Positions 18,403 through 26,622 of a DNA stretch of 64,000 nucleotides are shown piece by piece. The notes beneath the pieces were generated by a model. It did not search any database and had not been told where the DNA came from. It was given only the letters and a program-made list of their open reading frames with translations. Position 1 is the first letter of the stretch. The number at the start of each line of letters is the position of its first letter. The stretch spans positions 41,866 to 105,865 of the forward strand of contig NZ_JACYHA010000015.1 in the NCBI RefSeq assembly GCF_014837155.1. The letters are read 5' to 3'. This stretch comes from Litchfieldia stipae. Lineage in GTDB: Bacteria > Bacillota > Bacilli > Bacillales > Bacillaceae_L. Made by a program: the position numbers and the translations under genes.

Positions 18403-18624
18403 TTGTTTAAGAAAGCATTTGTAGGCATTTCAATATTCGTGCTACTTTTCGTTGGAGCATGGTTATTGAATGAACAGACAAAACGAGAATATTATTTAGA
18501 TCATGACGATGAAAGTGAATATCAAGTACAACAGACTGATGATGGTTATATGATTAATGAGAGTGGTAGGTATAGGATATTCCCTGCATTTATGTCTAGA
18601 GAATATATTCGAGTTGATCGTTAG
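18403..18624 (+). CDS. small membrane-anchored hypothetical protein
   Basis: About 73 residues: one N-terminal membrane helix (KAFVGISIFVLLFVGAWLL) followed by an acidic extracytoplasmic tail with DHDDESEY and ending in REYIRVDR. The TTG start at 18403 lies five bases after TAGGTG; an in-frame GTG at 18394 overlaps that site. I do not recognise the family. It is an isolated single gene divergent from mrpA and followed by a strong terminator, which supports it as a real transcription unit. Confidence 0.6.
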   Translation: MFKKAFVGISIFVLLFVGAWLLNEQTKREYYLDHDDESEYQVQQTDDGYMINESGRYRIFPAFMSREYIRVDR

Positions 18625-18628
18625 AGAA

Positions 18629-18665
18629 TGAAGACACGAGGATGGAAGATCCTTGTGTCTTTTAC
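18629..18665. terminator. bidirectional terminator
   Basis: Long stem AAGACACGAGGAT/ATCCTTGTGTCTT with loop GGAAG and TTTT after it, between the small membrane gene and the convergent modA. Confidence 0.8.
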
Positions 18666-19429
18666 TCTTTTAAAGGGGTAAATCCATATTTTCTAAAGAT
18701 GGAGAGGGCTTTTTCGCTTTGTAAGAAGTCAGCAAATTGTGCGGCTAGTTCTTTTTTATGACTAGATTTCACGATTCCCATTTCATAAATGATAGGGGAA
18801 TGGAGGGATTTCTCTGCATTTGCCATGACCTCTATTTTTTCAGAGGTGAGTGCATCAGAGGAATAGACGATTCCAGCATCTACATTTCCTGTTTCTACAT
18901 AAGTAAGGACCTGACGCACATCCTTAGCTAGTATGATTTTGGGTTGGATCGAATCCCAAATCCCTAATGTGAGGAAAAGCTCCTTTGAGTATTGACCAAC
19001 AGGAACCGTTTCGGGAATCCCAAGGGCAATCGTCTTAACTGAGTCGTTTGTCACGTCAGAAAAATCGGTTATCGCTAGCTCAGAATCTTTATTTTTCACT
19101 AAAACAATTGAATTGGTTAATAATGCGATAACTGAGCTTTGTTCAATCAATCCTTCATCTAATAGCTGATGGAAGTTCAAGCTTGATGCTGATAAAAACA
19201 AATCAACGGGTGCTCCTTGTTCAATTTGCTTCTGTTGTGTACCAGATGAACCAACATTAACATGAACTTCAACAGAATCATGAATAAGTTCGAACTCTTT
19301 TTTTGCCTCTAGCAATGCGTTTGTCAAACTTGCGGCAGCGGAAATAGTGATTTCCTCTTTTGTAGAAGGGGCATCATTAGAACAAGCAATAAGGAAGAAG
19401 AAAATCATAAGATAAGCATATTTTTTCAT
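18662..19429 (-). CDS. modA: molybdate-binding lipoprotein ModA
   Basis: A 255-residue solute-binding protein of the ModA family. The signal peptide ends in the lipobox LIAC (cleavage before Cys), and the mature part starts with the binding loop ISAAASLTNALLEAKKEFE, followed by NVGSSGTQQKQIEQGAPVDLFLSAS, the oxyanion-binding pattern of ModA. The start is taken at the inner ATG 19429, after AAAGGA. No modB or modC is present on either side, so the permease and ATPase must be elsewhere or missing. The upstream side is a MITE-like element. Confidence 0.88.
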   Translation of the reverse strand: MKKYAYLMIFFFLIACSNDAPSTKEEITISAAASLTNALLEAKKEFELIHDSVEVHVNVGSSGTQQKQIEQGAPVDLFLSASSLNFHQLLDEGLIEQSSVIALLTNSIVLVKNKDSELAITDFSDVTNDSVKTIALGIPETVPVGQYSKELFLTLGIWDSIQPKIILAKDVRQVLTYVETGNVDAGIVYSSDALTSEKIEVMANAEKSLHSPIIYEMGIVKSSHKKELAAQFADFLQSEKALSIFRKYGFTPLKE

Positions 19430-19457
19430 ATATAGTTGTCCTTTTATCTTTTTATAT

Positions 19458-19667
19458 GGCTGTTTTCCCAAAGTTTGTTGTTTTTAGCTGTACATTATTA
19501 AAAGATATAATTCTAGCAGACTGAATACGCTCAAGACTCCCGTAGGATGCGTGAGCCAAGTGAGCCCCCACAGGAGCCAGCGACCAGGAGGATCACCGCT
19601 CACTCCACAGGACGCGGAGTGTATTCAGGCTGCGACTTTAAAAGCAATAATTTATACGAAAACAGCC
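19458..19667 (+). mobile_element. MITE-like element, copy A (intact, 210 bp)
   Basis: Terminal inverted repeats GGCTGTTTTC (19458-19467) and GAAAACAGCC (19658-19667), directly flanked by perfect 8-bp direct repeats TTTTATAT (19450-19457 and 19668-19675). The interior has an inverted pair CAGACTGAATAC...GTATTCAGGCTGC enclosing a GC-rich, hairpin-rich core of about 100 bp. No open reading frame of note. This is the longest of the complete copies and shows the ancestral core in full. Confidence 0.85.
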
Positions 19668-19710
19668 TTTTATATAGAAAGTATAAATAACATTCAAACA
19701 AAAACCAATA

Positions 19711-19741
19711 AAAAGAGATGACTCCTCGTCATCCCTTTTGT
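19711..19741 (-). terminator. terminator of the MFS gene
   Basis: On the minus strand, GGGATGAC/GTCATCTC with loop GAGGA followed by TTTTTAT; it overlaps the last codons of the MFS exporter. Confidence 0.7.
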
Positions 19742-20928
19742 GCATCTACATGAATATTGACCCTCTCTGTTGAACGGTGAATACTAAACCAGATAATCGT
19801 TGCGCTGATGAAAAATAGACAGCTCGTAATTAAAAACACGGTTGATATCCCAAAAAAACCACTTAAGATTCCACCCATCGTTGGTCCAATCACATTTCCT
19901 AAATAGCGGAAGCTGACATTATACCCTAACACCTCACCTTGAACAGATAAAGGTGCGACCTGCCTAATGTAAGCAGTCATACAAGGAATCAGTCCCCCTA
20001 TAGAGATTCCAAATAGAAAACGGAAAATCACCAATTGCCATAATGAGTGTGCAAATGCTTGAGGAATAAATAGAATCCCTGCTAAGATTAATAAGATGAA
20101 GATGACCCGTTCATGACCAATCTTGTCACCGAGCTTTCCCCATTGTCGAGTTGCTAGCATGTTTCCAAATCCAGTTGCAGAAAAGGCTAATCCGGCTAAA
20201 AATGCAATATTTGCTGCCCCAGTTAACTCACTAACATATAACGCTAATAAAGGTTGAATACTGAAGTTTGCAGCTTGAACGATTAATGAGATGAACATGA
20301 CCGATAATAAAACGGGTTGATGAAAGATATGAGAAAGTACTTCTTTTCGTGTGAATTTTTTAGTTTTTTCAGTTGCTTGTTTACGAACTTCTTTTACTCC
20401 AAATAAAACGAGCAATGTCGCTAATGAAATGATGGTAGAGGTGATAAAGAACGTATACTGAAATCCAACAGCATCAGCCATTGCCCCACCAATTAATGGG
20501 CCTAATAAGCCACCTGACACAGTCCCCATTTGCAAGGTTCCTAAGACTTTTCCAGCAGATTCCTTTGGAGTTTGTGCTGAAATTAATGCCAAAGAAGTAG
20601 GAATAAATCCCGTCACAGCTCCCATAAATAAACGTAAGAAAAACAACTGAGAGACAGACGACACATATCCCATAAGAAAAATACTGGTGGCAATACCGAA
20701 GCCAGTCATAAGTAGGATCTTCTTATAACCGTACTTATCTCCGAATCTCCCCCAAAGAGGTGAGACCAAGAAAGCAGTTAGAAAGGTAATTCCAAATACA
20801 AATCCAGCCCAGCGTTGTACATAGTCATCCGAATAATTTCCAAATGTTTCAATATACAGTGAAAGAAAGGGCATAATCATTGTCGCACTTGCAGCAACAA
20901 AAAAATTGGCAAACCACATAATGAACAA
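19729..20928 (-). CDS. yuxJ: MFS drug exporter (YuxJ-like)
   Basis: About 399 residues with twelve membrane helices of the DHA1 major facilitator group. The loop 2-3 motif PLWGRFGDKYGYKKILL (G-x3-D-x2-G-R/K-x-R/K) is clear near residue 57, and a second copy WGKLGDKIGHERV lies near 263. In B. subtilis, yuxJ is next to kapD-kapB-patB, as here, so the name rests on synteny plus family. The substrate is unknown. The first possible standard start (TTG 20928) lacks a ribosome site at the right distance; see the finding on its start. Confidence 0.82.
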   Translation of the reverse strand: MFIMWFANFFVAASATMIMPFLSLYIETFGNYSDDYVQRWAGFVFGITFLTAFLVSPLWGRFGDKYGYKKILLMTGFGIATSIFLMGYVSSVSQLFFLRLFMGAVTGFIPTSLALISAQTPKESAGKVLGTLQMGTVSGGLLGPLIGGAMADAVGFQYTFFITSTIISLATLLVLFGVKEVRKQATEKTKKFTRKEVLSHIFHQPVLLSVMFISLIVQAANFSIQPLLALYVSELTGAANIAFLAGLAFSATGFGNMLATRQWGKLGDKIGHERVIFILLILAGILFIPQAFAHSLWQLVIFRFLFGISIGGLIPCMTAYIRQVAPLSVQGEVLGYNVSFRYLGNVIGPTMGGILSGFFGISTVFLITSCLFFISATIIWFSIHRSTERVNIHVDAQKG

Positions 20929-21094
20929 ATTTCGATTCTTGATACTTACACCTTCTTGTTAATTATTATTTCGCCTCTCTAAATAGTATAAAATATTATT
21001 TCGGTTTATGAAAGACTTTTCATGATTTTTAACAAAAATGACCATTTGGTTTTTTATATATTCTGAAAAAAGATACAAATTATGGTGTCTCTCA

Positions 21095-21103
21095 TGGTAT
21101 AAT
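21095..21103 (+). promoter_or_regulatory. kapD extended -10 promoter
   Basis: TGGTATAAT, an extended -10 element 69 bp ahead of the kapD start; no strong -35 is visible. Confidence 0.45.
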
Positions 21104-21171
21104 GATAGTTACTAATAATGTTCGTAGCTCTTAGATATATGGTTCGTATTTCTAGGAAGGGGGAAGAACGA

Positions 21172-21795
21172 ATGGCAGAGTATAACCAATATCTGTTTAT
21201 CGATTTTGAATTTTCAATGCCTGAAAATAAGATGACTCCTCAGGGGTTTTTCCCAGAAATCATTGAGGTTGGACTTGTTTCTGTTAGTAATAAATCCATC
21301 AAACAAACGTATTCCTCTTATGTAAAACCAAGCCATTTTCCAGTATTAACTTCAAGATGCAAATCTTTTTTAGGAATCTCACAAGCTCAGGTTGATCAAG
21401 GCATATCCTTCGCTGACCTGGTCAAATTATTAGATGAAGCTGACACAAACAAGGATAGTACGATTGTTACTTGGGGTAATATGGATATGAAGGTATTAAG
21501 GGCGAATTGTGCAAAACACAATATACCATTCCCATTCAAAGGGAAAAAGGTTGACTTATCAATGGAGTATAAGCGTTTTTTTGGAGATCAAAATCAAACA
21601 GGGTTATGGAAGGCTGTGCAGGAGTATGGAAAAGAAGGCACAGGAAAACATCATTGTGCCCTAGATGATGCCCTTACAACCTACAATATTTTTAAACTAG
21701 TTGAGAATGATAAACGATATTTAGCAAAGCCTGAACCTACGACAATTGGAGATCGAATTGATCTCTCCAAAGTCTTAAATAAGTTTGCCTTATAA
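21172..21795 (+). CDS. kapD: KapD-like DEDDh 3'-5' exonuclease
   Basis: A 207-residue DnaQ-type exonuclease. Motifs: ExoI FIDFEFSMPE near residue 8 (D-x-E), ExoII VTWGNMDMKVLR near 99, and ExoIII KHHCALDDALTTYNIF near 162 (H-x4-D). B. subtilis KapD inhibits the KinA-dependent route into sporulation when in excess. The natural nucleic-acid substrate is unknown. The start is the ATG after AAGGGGGAAGAACGA; a longer frame from 21118 lacks a ribosome site. It is next to kapB, patB and yuxJ, as in B. subtilis. Confidence 0.9.
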   Translation: MAEYNQYLFIDFEFSMPENKMTPQGFFPEIIEVGLVSVSNKSIKQTYSSYVKPSHFPVLTSRCKSFLGISQAQVDQGISFADLVKLLDEADTNKDSTIVTWGNMDMKVLRANCAKHNIPFPFKGKKVDLSMEYKRFFGDQNQTGLWKAVQEYGKEGTGKHHCALDDALTTYNIFKLVENDKRYLAKPEPTTIGDRIDLSKVLNKFAL

Positions 21796-21850
21796 AAACA
21801 GATGTCCTAAAAGTGCCTGACACTTTACTTATAGGACATCTGTTTTTTTA
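21794..21850 (+). terminator. terminator after kapD with nested inner hairpin
   Basis: Outer stem ACAGATGTCCTA/TAGGACATCTGT followed by seven T. Inside the loop sits a second inverted pair, AAAGTG...CACTTT (21810-21826). The same inner motif recurs in two other terminators of the window. Confidence 0.9.
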
Positions 21851-21922
21851 TTGTTTGTTTGAACCCAACTTCTCATAAAAAAATCATACCTAGGAGATTC
21901 TATCAGGTAAGGAGGGATTTTT

Positions 21923-23260
21923 ATGTTTGTTGGACACAGAATCCAAGATGACCAAACGATTATCTTACACCTAGACCCAAGCTTAACTGAATTCTCTTCT
22001 GAATTTGGTGGTAACCATAACGGTAAGAAATTGCATTTGAATGAAAGCATTAAACAATATATCTCTGAAAAGCTTCCTGCATTTAACCCTACAACTGTAA
22101 AAGTTATGATCGGAACATTTGTTGTAGCAACGGTGGCTTTTGCAAGTGGACCTCTATACACAGAAGCGGCATCGAATGAACCAGCAGTGGTTGAAACTAC
22201 ACAAACATATCAAGTGAAAACTGGCGATACATTATGGAGTATAGCAAAAGCCCATAATCTTACTCCGACCGAATTAAAACAAATCAACAATTTGACAAGT
22301 GATATGATTTATATCGGTCAATCACTGAATGTATCTGCAGCTAATCCTGTGCAGGCTCCTTCTACATATACAGTGAAGACTGGTGATACGTTATATTCAG
22401 TATCACGTCAGTTTAATATGACAGTAAATGAAATGAAAATTCTAAACAACCTATCAACTGATGTCATTAAACCAGGTCAAATCTTAACAGTGAAAGCAAG
22501 TGTCTCTCCATCAACACAACAACCAACATCAACTTCAACATCAATTTATACCGTTAAATCAGGTGATTCCTTATGGGGAATAGCTACGAAATACAATACA
22601 ACAGTTGCCGAGTTGAAAAGCTTAAATCAATTACCTTCTGATAGCCTTTCAATCGGTCAGACACTTAAAATACCAGGTTTACAAACACAAACCGAGGCTC
22701 CGCAAACAGCTCAAACATATAAAGTTCAAGCGGGTGATTCACTCTATGCAATCGCCAAAAGATATAATATGTCTGTGTCTAATTTAAAATCGCTAAACAA
22801 TCTCCAATCCGATACACTAAGTATTGGACAAGTCTTAAAGGTGACTGGACAACAAGCGACTGCTCCTGAGCAGACAAAAACGAGCCAACAAATAAAGCAA
22901 GAGCTCGTATCTGATACGTATAATTATCTAGGTGTCCCATATGTATGGGGAGGCACAACTCCAGCCGGCTTTGATTGCTCTGGTTTTGTATCGTTCATGT
23001 TCTCCAAACATGGAATTGATATCCCAAGAGTTACATCAGGTTCTTACTATCAAATGGGGACTTCTGTCACAAGAGCTAATCTTGAGCCTGGAGATTTGGT
23101 CTTTTATGCAGTGAACAAACCTGGAGAAATCTCTCATGTAGGATTTTACGTTGGAAATAATCAATTTATCTCAGCCACATCTTCAAAAGGGATTGCCGTT
23201 TATTCCCTAGACAATTCCTATTGGTCTCAATATTATGTCGGGGCAAAAAGAGTCGTTTAA
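21923..23260 (+). CDS. LysM-repeat NlpC/P60 cell-wall endopeptidase
   Basis: A 445-residue wall hydrolase (LytE/LytF/CwlS type). An N-terminal, apparently cytoplasmic segment of about 55 residues (MFVGHRIQDDQTIILHLDPS...) precedes a hydrophobic helix at 59-76 and a likely cleavage at AASN. Four LysM domains follow, each opening with Y-x-V-x-x-GD-(T/S)-L, at about 92-136, 148-192, 206-250 and 264-308. The C-terminal NlpC/P60 domain shows the catalytic Cys in FDCSGFV near 352 and His in SHVGFYVG near 410. It cleaves D-Glu-mDAP bonds in peptidoglycan by family rule. The long N-terminal extension is unusual for LytE-type enzymes. Confidence 0.9.
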   Translation: MFVGHRIQDDQTIILHLDPSLTEFSSEFGGNHNGKKLHLNESIKQYISEKLPAFNPTTVKVMIGTFVVATVAFASGPLYTEAASNEPAVVETTQTYQVKTGDTLWSIAKAHNLTPTELKQINNLTSDMIYIGQSLNVSAANPVQAPSTYTVKTGDTLYSVSRQFNMTVNEMKILNNLSTDVIKPGQILTVKASVSPSTQQPTSTSTSIYTVKSGDSLWGIATKYNTTVAELKSLNQLPSDSLSIGQTLKIPGLQTQTEAPQTAQTYKVQAGDSLYAIAKRYNMSVSNLKSLNNLQSDTLSIGQVLKVTGQQATAPEQTKTSQQIKQELVSDTYNYLGVPYVWGGTTPAGFDCSGFVSFMFSKHGIDIPRVTSGSYYQMGTSVTRANLEPGDLVFYAVNKPGEISHVGFYVGNNQFISATSSKGIAVYSLDNSYWSQYYVGAKRVV

Positions 23261-23264
23261 CGAA

Positions 23265-23311
23265 GGAAGGCTTTCCATTTCAGTAAATTGACTGAGGAAA
23301 GCCTTTTTTTC
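23265..23311. terminator. bidirectional terminator, wall hydrolase / kapB
   Basis: Stem AAGGCTTTCC/GGAAAGCCTT around a loop that contains a further small pair TTCAGT/ACTGAG, followed by seven T; it lies between convergent genes. Confidence 0.85.
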
Positions 23312-23698
23312 TTATTTGAAATATTCCTTTTCTAATGTTCTTACGTTCTCAAGAGACCGTTCAGCCCATAACGTTTGTTGAGTTGAAAGCTCATTGGTTA
23401 AGGTAGTAAGCGCGTCACGCAAAGATTGCTCGTATGGTATAATTTCTCCATTATATTTTTTCACCATCGCTTTTGGAATATTGGTTTGTTCATGATGTGC
23501 TAAAGCCTTCCGTTCGTGAAAGAATGGTACCTCTGCTTCTTTTGGGTGATGTAAATCTCCCTGCATTGGATGCTTTAAAACGGCCTTCACTTTTACAAGA
23601 TAATGCTGTGGGCGAATAGCGGTAATCTCACCTATGTATTTTCCAGTCTTATAAATTCCGGTAACAGTATCTCCTACCTGTAACTCTTCGATCGTCAT
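23312..23698 (-). CDS. kapB: KapB-like kinase-associated protein
   Basis: A 128-residue protein recognised from the B. subtilis KapB pattern: EELQVGDTVTGIYKTGKYIGEITAI, a small beta-barrel-like start, then VLKHPMQGDLHHPKEAEVPFFHERKAL. In B. subtilis, KapB is required for KinB activity in the phosphorelay that starts sporulation. It is called a lipoprotein there, but this sequence shows no signal peptide or lipobox. It is next to kapD (two genes away) and patB. Confidence 0.85.
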   Translation of the reverse strand: MTIEELQVGDTVTGIYKTGKYIGEITAIRPQHYLVKVKAVLKHPMQGDLHHPKEAEVPFFHERKALAHHEQTNIPKAMVKKYNGEIIPYEQSLRDALTTLTNELSTQQTLWAERSLENVRTLEKEYFK

Positions 23699-23780
23699 AA
23701 CTTACTCTCCTTTTTAGTACTTTAATTAAATATTGGACATGGTATACTGAAACTAAAAGATCTGTAAAGGGCTGATTTTT

Positions 23781-23972
23781 ATGCAAATGATAGACGTACT
23801 ATCATTATTTTTGTATTTTCCAGAAGACAAATCAGAATATTTTCCTGCTGCAATTACCTGTATGATTTTTCTTGCTGCAACGATTCTTACAATGCGATGG
23901 TTTATCCATCACTCAAGAAAAGAACAAGAAAAAGCAAAACAACTAGAAGAACAGCTTAAGAATGAAGAGTAA
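23781..23972 (+). CDS. 63-residue single-pass membrane protein
   Basis: One membrane helix (AAITCMIFLAATILTMRWFI) followed by a strongly charged tail rich in Lys, Glu and Gln (KEQEKAKQLEEQLKNEE), likely a short coiled coil on the inner face. An extended -10 TGGTATACT lies about 40 bp upstream, and a hairpin terminator follows. I do not recognise the family. Its position between kapB and patB makes it a candidate conserved small gene of this locus. Confidence 0.6.
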   Translation: MQMIDVLSLFLYFPEDKSEYFPAAITCMIFLAATILTMRWFIHHSRKEQEKAKQLEEQLKNEE

Positions 23973-23976
23973 TAAA

Positions 23977-24014
23977 ATTCTGGCCTTGCATAAATTGCGA
24001 GGCCAGATTAGTTT
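23977..24014. terminator. hairpin between small membrane gene and patB
   Basis: Stem TCTGGCCTTGC/GCGAGGCCAGA with loop ATAAATT between convergent genes; the T tract is poor (TTAGTTT). Confidence 0.6.
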
Positions 24015-24024
24015 CAGTTAGAAA

Positions 24025-25200
24025 TTATAATCCCTCAAACGCGGTCTTAAGTCTTACTAGTCCCTCTTCTAAAGTAGCTCTTGGGCAGGCTAGATTGATA
24101 CGAACAAATCCTTCACCACCTGGACCATACTTTGGACCTGACTCCAGTCCGATTTTCCCTTTCTTTAATAGAAGCTGTTCGAGCTCTTTATCAGTTAAAC
24201 CTAAATTTCTACAATCGAGCCAAACTAAATAAGTTGCATCAGGCTGGATCATTCGAATAGATGGGAGTTCTTCTTGAATAAACTCTTGCAAACGACTAAT
24301 ATTCCCTTTTAAATAAGCAATAAATTGATCAAACCACTCTTCTCCGTATCGATAGGCTGCTTCCATTCCGACCATTCCAAATGTATTCAGACCAGCTAAT
24401 CCTTGATTCCCTTGATGGTGATCAAATTTAACCTTTAAACGACGATTTGGAATAACAACAGCTGATGCTTGGATACCGGCCAAGTTAAATGTTTTTGTTG
24501 GTGCAATAAAGGTGAGGGTTTGTTGTTTGATTTCCTCAGAAATTGACGCAAGTGGAGTATATGGAGTATCCCCTACGATAATATCGGAATGAATATCATC
24601 AGATAAGATAAGGATTCCATTTCTCACGCATAGCTCACCTAGTCTTTGTAAATCTGCTTTAGACCATACTTTTCCTCCTGGATTATGGGGATTACAAAGA
24701 ATAAAGGCCTTAATATCAGGAGTTAGTATCTGTTCTAATTGTTCAAAGTCAATTTCATATTGCTCATTAACGAGCTTGTTTTGAATGGTGATAAGCTGAC
24801 GGCCGTTACGTTCGACAACATGAAAGAAAGGATGATAAACGGGTGTAAGAGTCATAATTTTATCGCCTGGATTTGTAAATGCACCAATGGCCATGGCTAA
24901 TGCTGTTACAACTCCTGGACTGTAAGAAAGCCAACTCTCATTTATGTCCCATCCATGTCGTTTATGTACCCAAGCTTGAATGGAATTGGCTAATTCTGAT
25001 GGGTAGACGTTGTATCCGAAGATACCATGATCTAATCGTTCTCTGATTACAGATAATACTTTCTCGGGAGCCATAAAGTCCATATCCGCAACCCACATAG
25101 GTAAAACATCCGAGCTTCCAAATAATTTCTCAGTTAAATCCCATTTAGCAGAATTTGTTCCTCTTCTTTCAATGACTTGATCAAATAAAGATTCCTCCAA
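24025..25200 (-). CDS. patB: PatB-like C-S lyase (cystathionine beta-lyase)
   Basis: A 391-residue fold-type I PLP enzyme of the MalY/PatB group, which splits cystathionine or cysteine conjugates to a thiol, pyruvate and ammonia. Seen: WVADMDFMAPEKV near residue 36 (MalY/PatB N-terminus), ILCNPHNPGGKVWS near 165, LSDDIHSDII near 197, and the PLP lysine in APTKTFNLAGIQ near 231. The C-terminal RINLACPR carries the Arg that binds the carboxylate. Synteny with kapB and yugE supports the name. Confidence 0.92.
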   Translation of the reverse strand: MEESLFDQVIERRGTNSAKWDLTEKLFGSSDVLPMWVADMDFMAPEKVLSVIRERLDHGIFGYNVYPSELANSIQAWVHKRHGWDINESWLSYSPGVVTALAMAIGAFTNPGDKIMTLTPVYHPFFHVVERNGRQLITIQNKLVNEQYEIDFEQLEQILTPDIKAFILCNPHNPGGKVWSKADLQRLGELCVRNGILILSDDIHSDIIVGDTPYTPLASISEEIKQQTLTFIAPTKTFNLAGIQASAVVIPNRRLKVKFDHHQGNQGLAGLNTFGMVGMEAAYRYGEEWFDQFIAYLKGNISRLQEFIQEELPSIRMIQPDATYLVWLDCRNLGLTDKELEQLLLKKGKIGLESGPKYGPGGEGFVRINLACPRATLEEGLVRLKTAFEGL

Positions 25201-25267
25201 ATTTACCCCTCCAATTTAGATTATGGTATGATAATAACACAAAAAATAGAGTAGCTAGGTGATATGT

Positions 25268-25528
25268 GTGGAAATGCAAAACATGAATATTAGATTAATG
25301 GAACAATTGTATAACTGGGATCCACTTGGCTATGGACCAGGTTCATATGAAACTGAAATAGTGGATGTTCTCCAAGCCGTCCATGTATTAAATGATGTTT
25401 CGAAATTAGCTAGAAAAATTCAAGCTATATATGAATTCTCGTTTGAGGAAGTAATTCCTTTAAAAACTTGTGAGAAGAAGGCAAATGAATTATTACTGAT
25501 AAAAAACAGCTCCACTTGTGAGATTTGA
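25268..25528 (+). CDS. yugE: YugE-like DUF1871 protein
   Basis: About 86 residues, a small helical protein. NWDPLGYGPGSYETEIVDVLQAVH followed by LARKIQAIYEFSFEEVIPL is the DUF1871/YugE pattern. GTG 25268 is preferred, as AGGTG lies six bases upstream; GTG 25259 and ATG 25274 are alternatives. Function unknown. It is divergent from patB, as in B. subtilis. Confidence 0.78.
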   Translation: MEMQNMNIRLMEQLYNWDPLGYGPGSYETEIVDVLQAVHVLNDVSKLARKIQAIYEFSFEEVIPLKTCEKKANELLLIKNSSTCEI

Positions 25529-25560
25529 GGATAAGAGTTTATCCACTCTTTCCTCAAGTA
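25526..25560. terminator. hairpin between yugE and yugF
   Basis: GAGGATAAGAGT/ACTCTTTCCTC inverted pair around TTATCC between convergent genes; no long T run, so its strength is uncertain. Confidence 0.45.
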
Positions 25561-25577
25561 GGATTTCTCCATGGCAG

Positions 25578-26447
25578 CTAGTCCTGCAGGAGTTGGTATG
25601 TTCCTTTTCTAGAACTAACGGTAATAAATTGTTTAACATGTTTAACGACATCCTCAGGTTTCTCTTCAGGTACGAGATGACCCGTGTCTCTAAATACAAT
25701 AAGGGAGGAATTGGGCAAATCTTGATGAAGTTTTTTTCCGATATGTAATGGTACAACCCGATCATGTTCACCCCAAATTAGCAAGCAAGGTGTTGTAATC
25801 CCTTGTAAGTCTTCTGAACTTAATTCTCCTTCTCGGTCTTGGATTAATTTTGTCATTCCAATAAAAATCTCCTGGTTCTCAAATGGCAGTCTGTAACCTT
25901 CTATCATCTCCTCATCTATCATCGATTGATCATACACTACATTTAATAGGTTATTTATCACACCTTTTTTGGCTAACCAAAACTTTACATAATGATGAAA
26001 TAAGGGGATGTATGAAGCATAGCGAAGCGACTTTTTTGTTGGCTTTAAATAGGAAGAGCTACATAATAAAATTAATTTCTCAACCATTTCAGGCTGCTGC
26101 TTCGCCATTTGTAACCCAAGTTGACCACCCATTGAATGTCCGATAACAATGAGATTAGTAAGAGCCAGCGTTTCTATAAATAATAGGATCGTTTTTGCAA
26201 TATTCTCGTAAGAATATGTAAAGTTTTTTGACTTTCCGCTTTTTCCAAACGGAGGGAAATCAATAGCAATGACCGTGTAATCTCGAGCTAATAAGGGGAT
26301 TAAACGACGAAAGCTAAATGTTGAAGACAAGAAACCATGAATTAGTAAAAGGGTAGGCTTATCACTATCATCATTGTTATATAACTCATAATGAATAGTC
26401 ATTCCAGAAATGGTGATTGTATGCTCGAACTTATTTGTCTGTATCAC
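25578..26447 (-). CDS. yugF: YugF-like alpha/beta hydrolase
   Basis: A 289-residue alpha/beta-hydrolase. LLIHGFLSSTFSFRRLIPLL is the HG oxyanion segment near residue 35; the nucleophile elbow is VIGHSMGGQLG (Ser) near 103; the acid is in LLIWGEHDRVVP near 224; the catalytic His is in DTGHLVPEEKP near 255. It is a likely esterase or carboxylic ester hydrolase; the substrate is unknown. The start is GTG, eight bases after GGAG. It sits between yugE and alaR, as in B. subtilis. Confidence 0.88.
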   Translation of the reverse strand: MIQTNKFEHTITISGMTIHYELYNNDDSDKPTLLLIHGFLSSTFSFRRLIPLLARDYTVIAIDFPPFGKSGKSKNFTYSYENIAKTILLFIETLALTNLIVIGHSMGGQLGLQMAKQQPEMVEKLILLCSSSYLKPTKKSLRYASYIPLFHHYVKFWLAKKGVINNLLNVVYDQSMIDEEMIEGYRLPFENQEIFIGMTKLIQDREGELSSEDLQGITTPCLLIWGEHDRVVPLHIGKKLHQDLPNSSLIVFRDTGHLVPEEKPEDVVKHVKQFITVSSRKGTYQLLQD

Positions 26448-26622
26448 GAGATCGACTCCATTTTTTAATATTCTAGGTTTATTTTACCCATTAGTGGAAA
26501 GATATTCATGTAAAAGCCATTGGTTAATTGAATAAAAAAATATAGAAAATCAACTCGGAGAATCCATTTTTTTGTTATAATTATGGGAAAATTCCTGTTT
26601 TTTTGAGAATTGGAGGAGCAAC

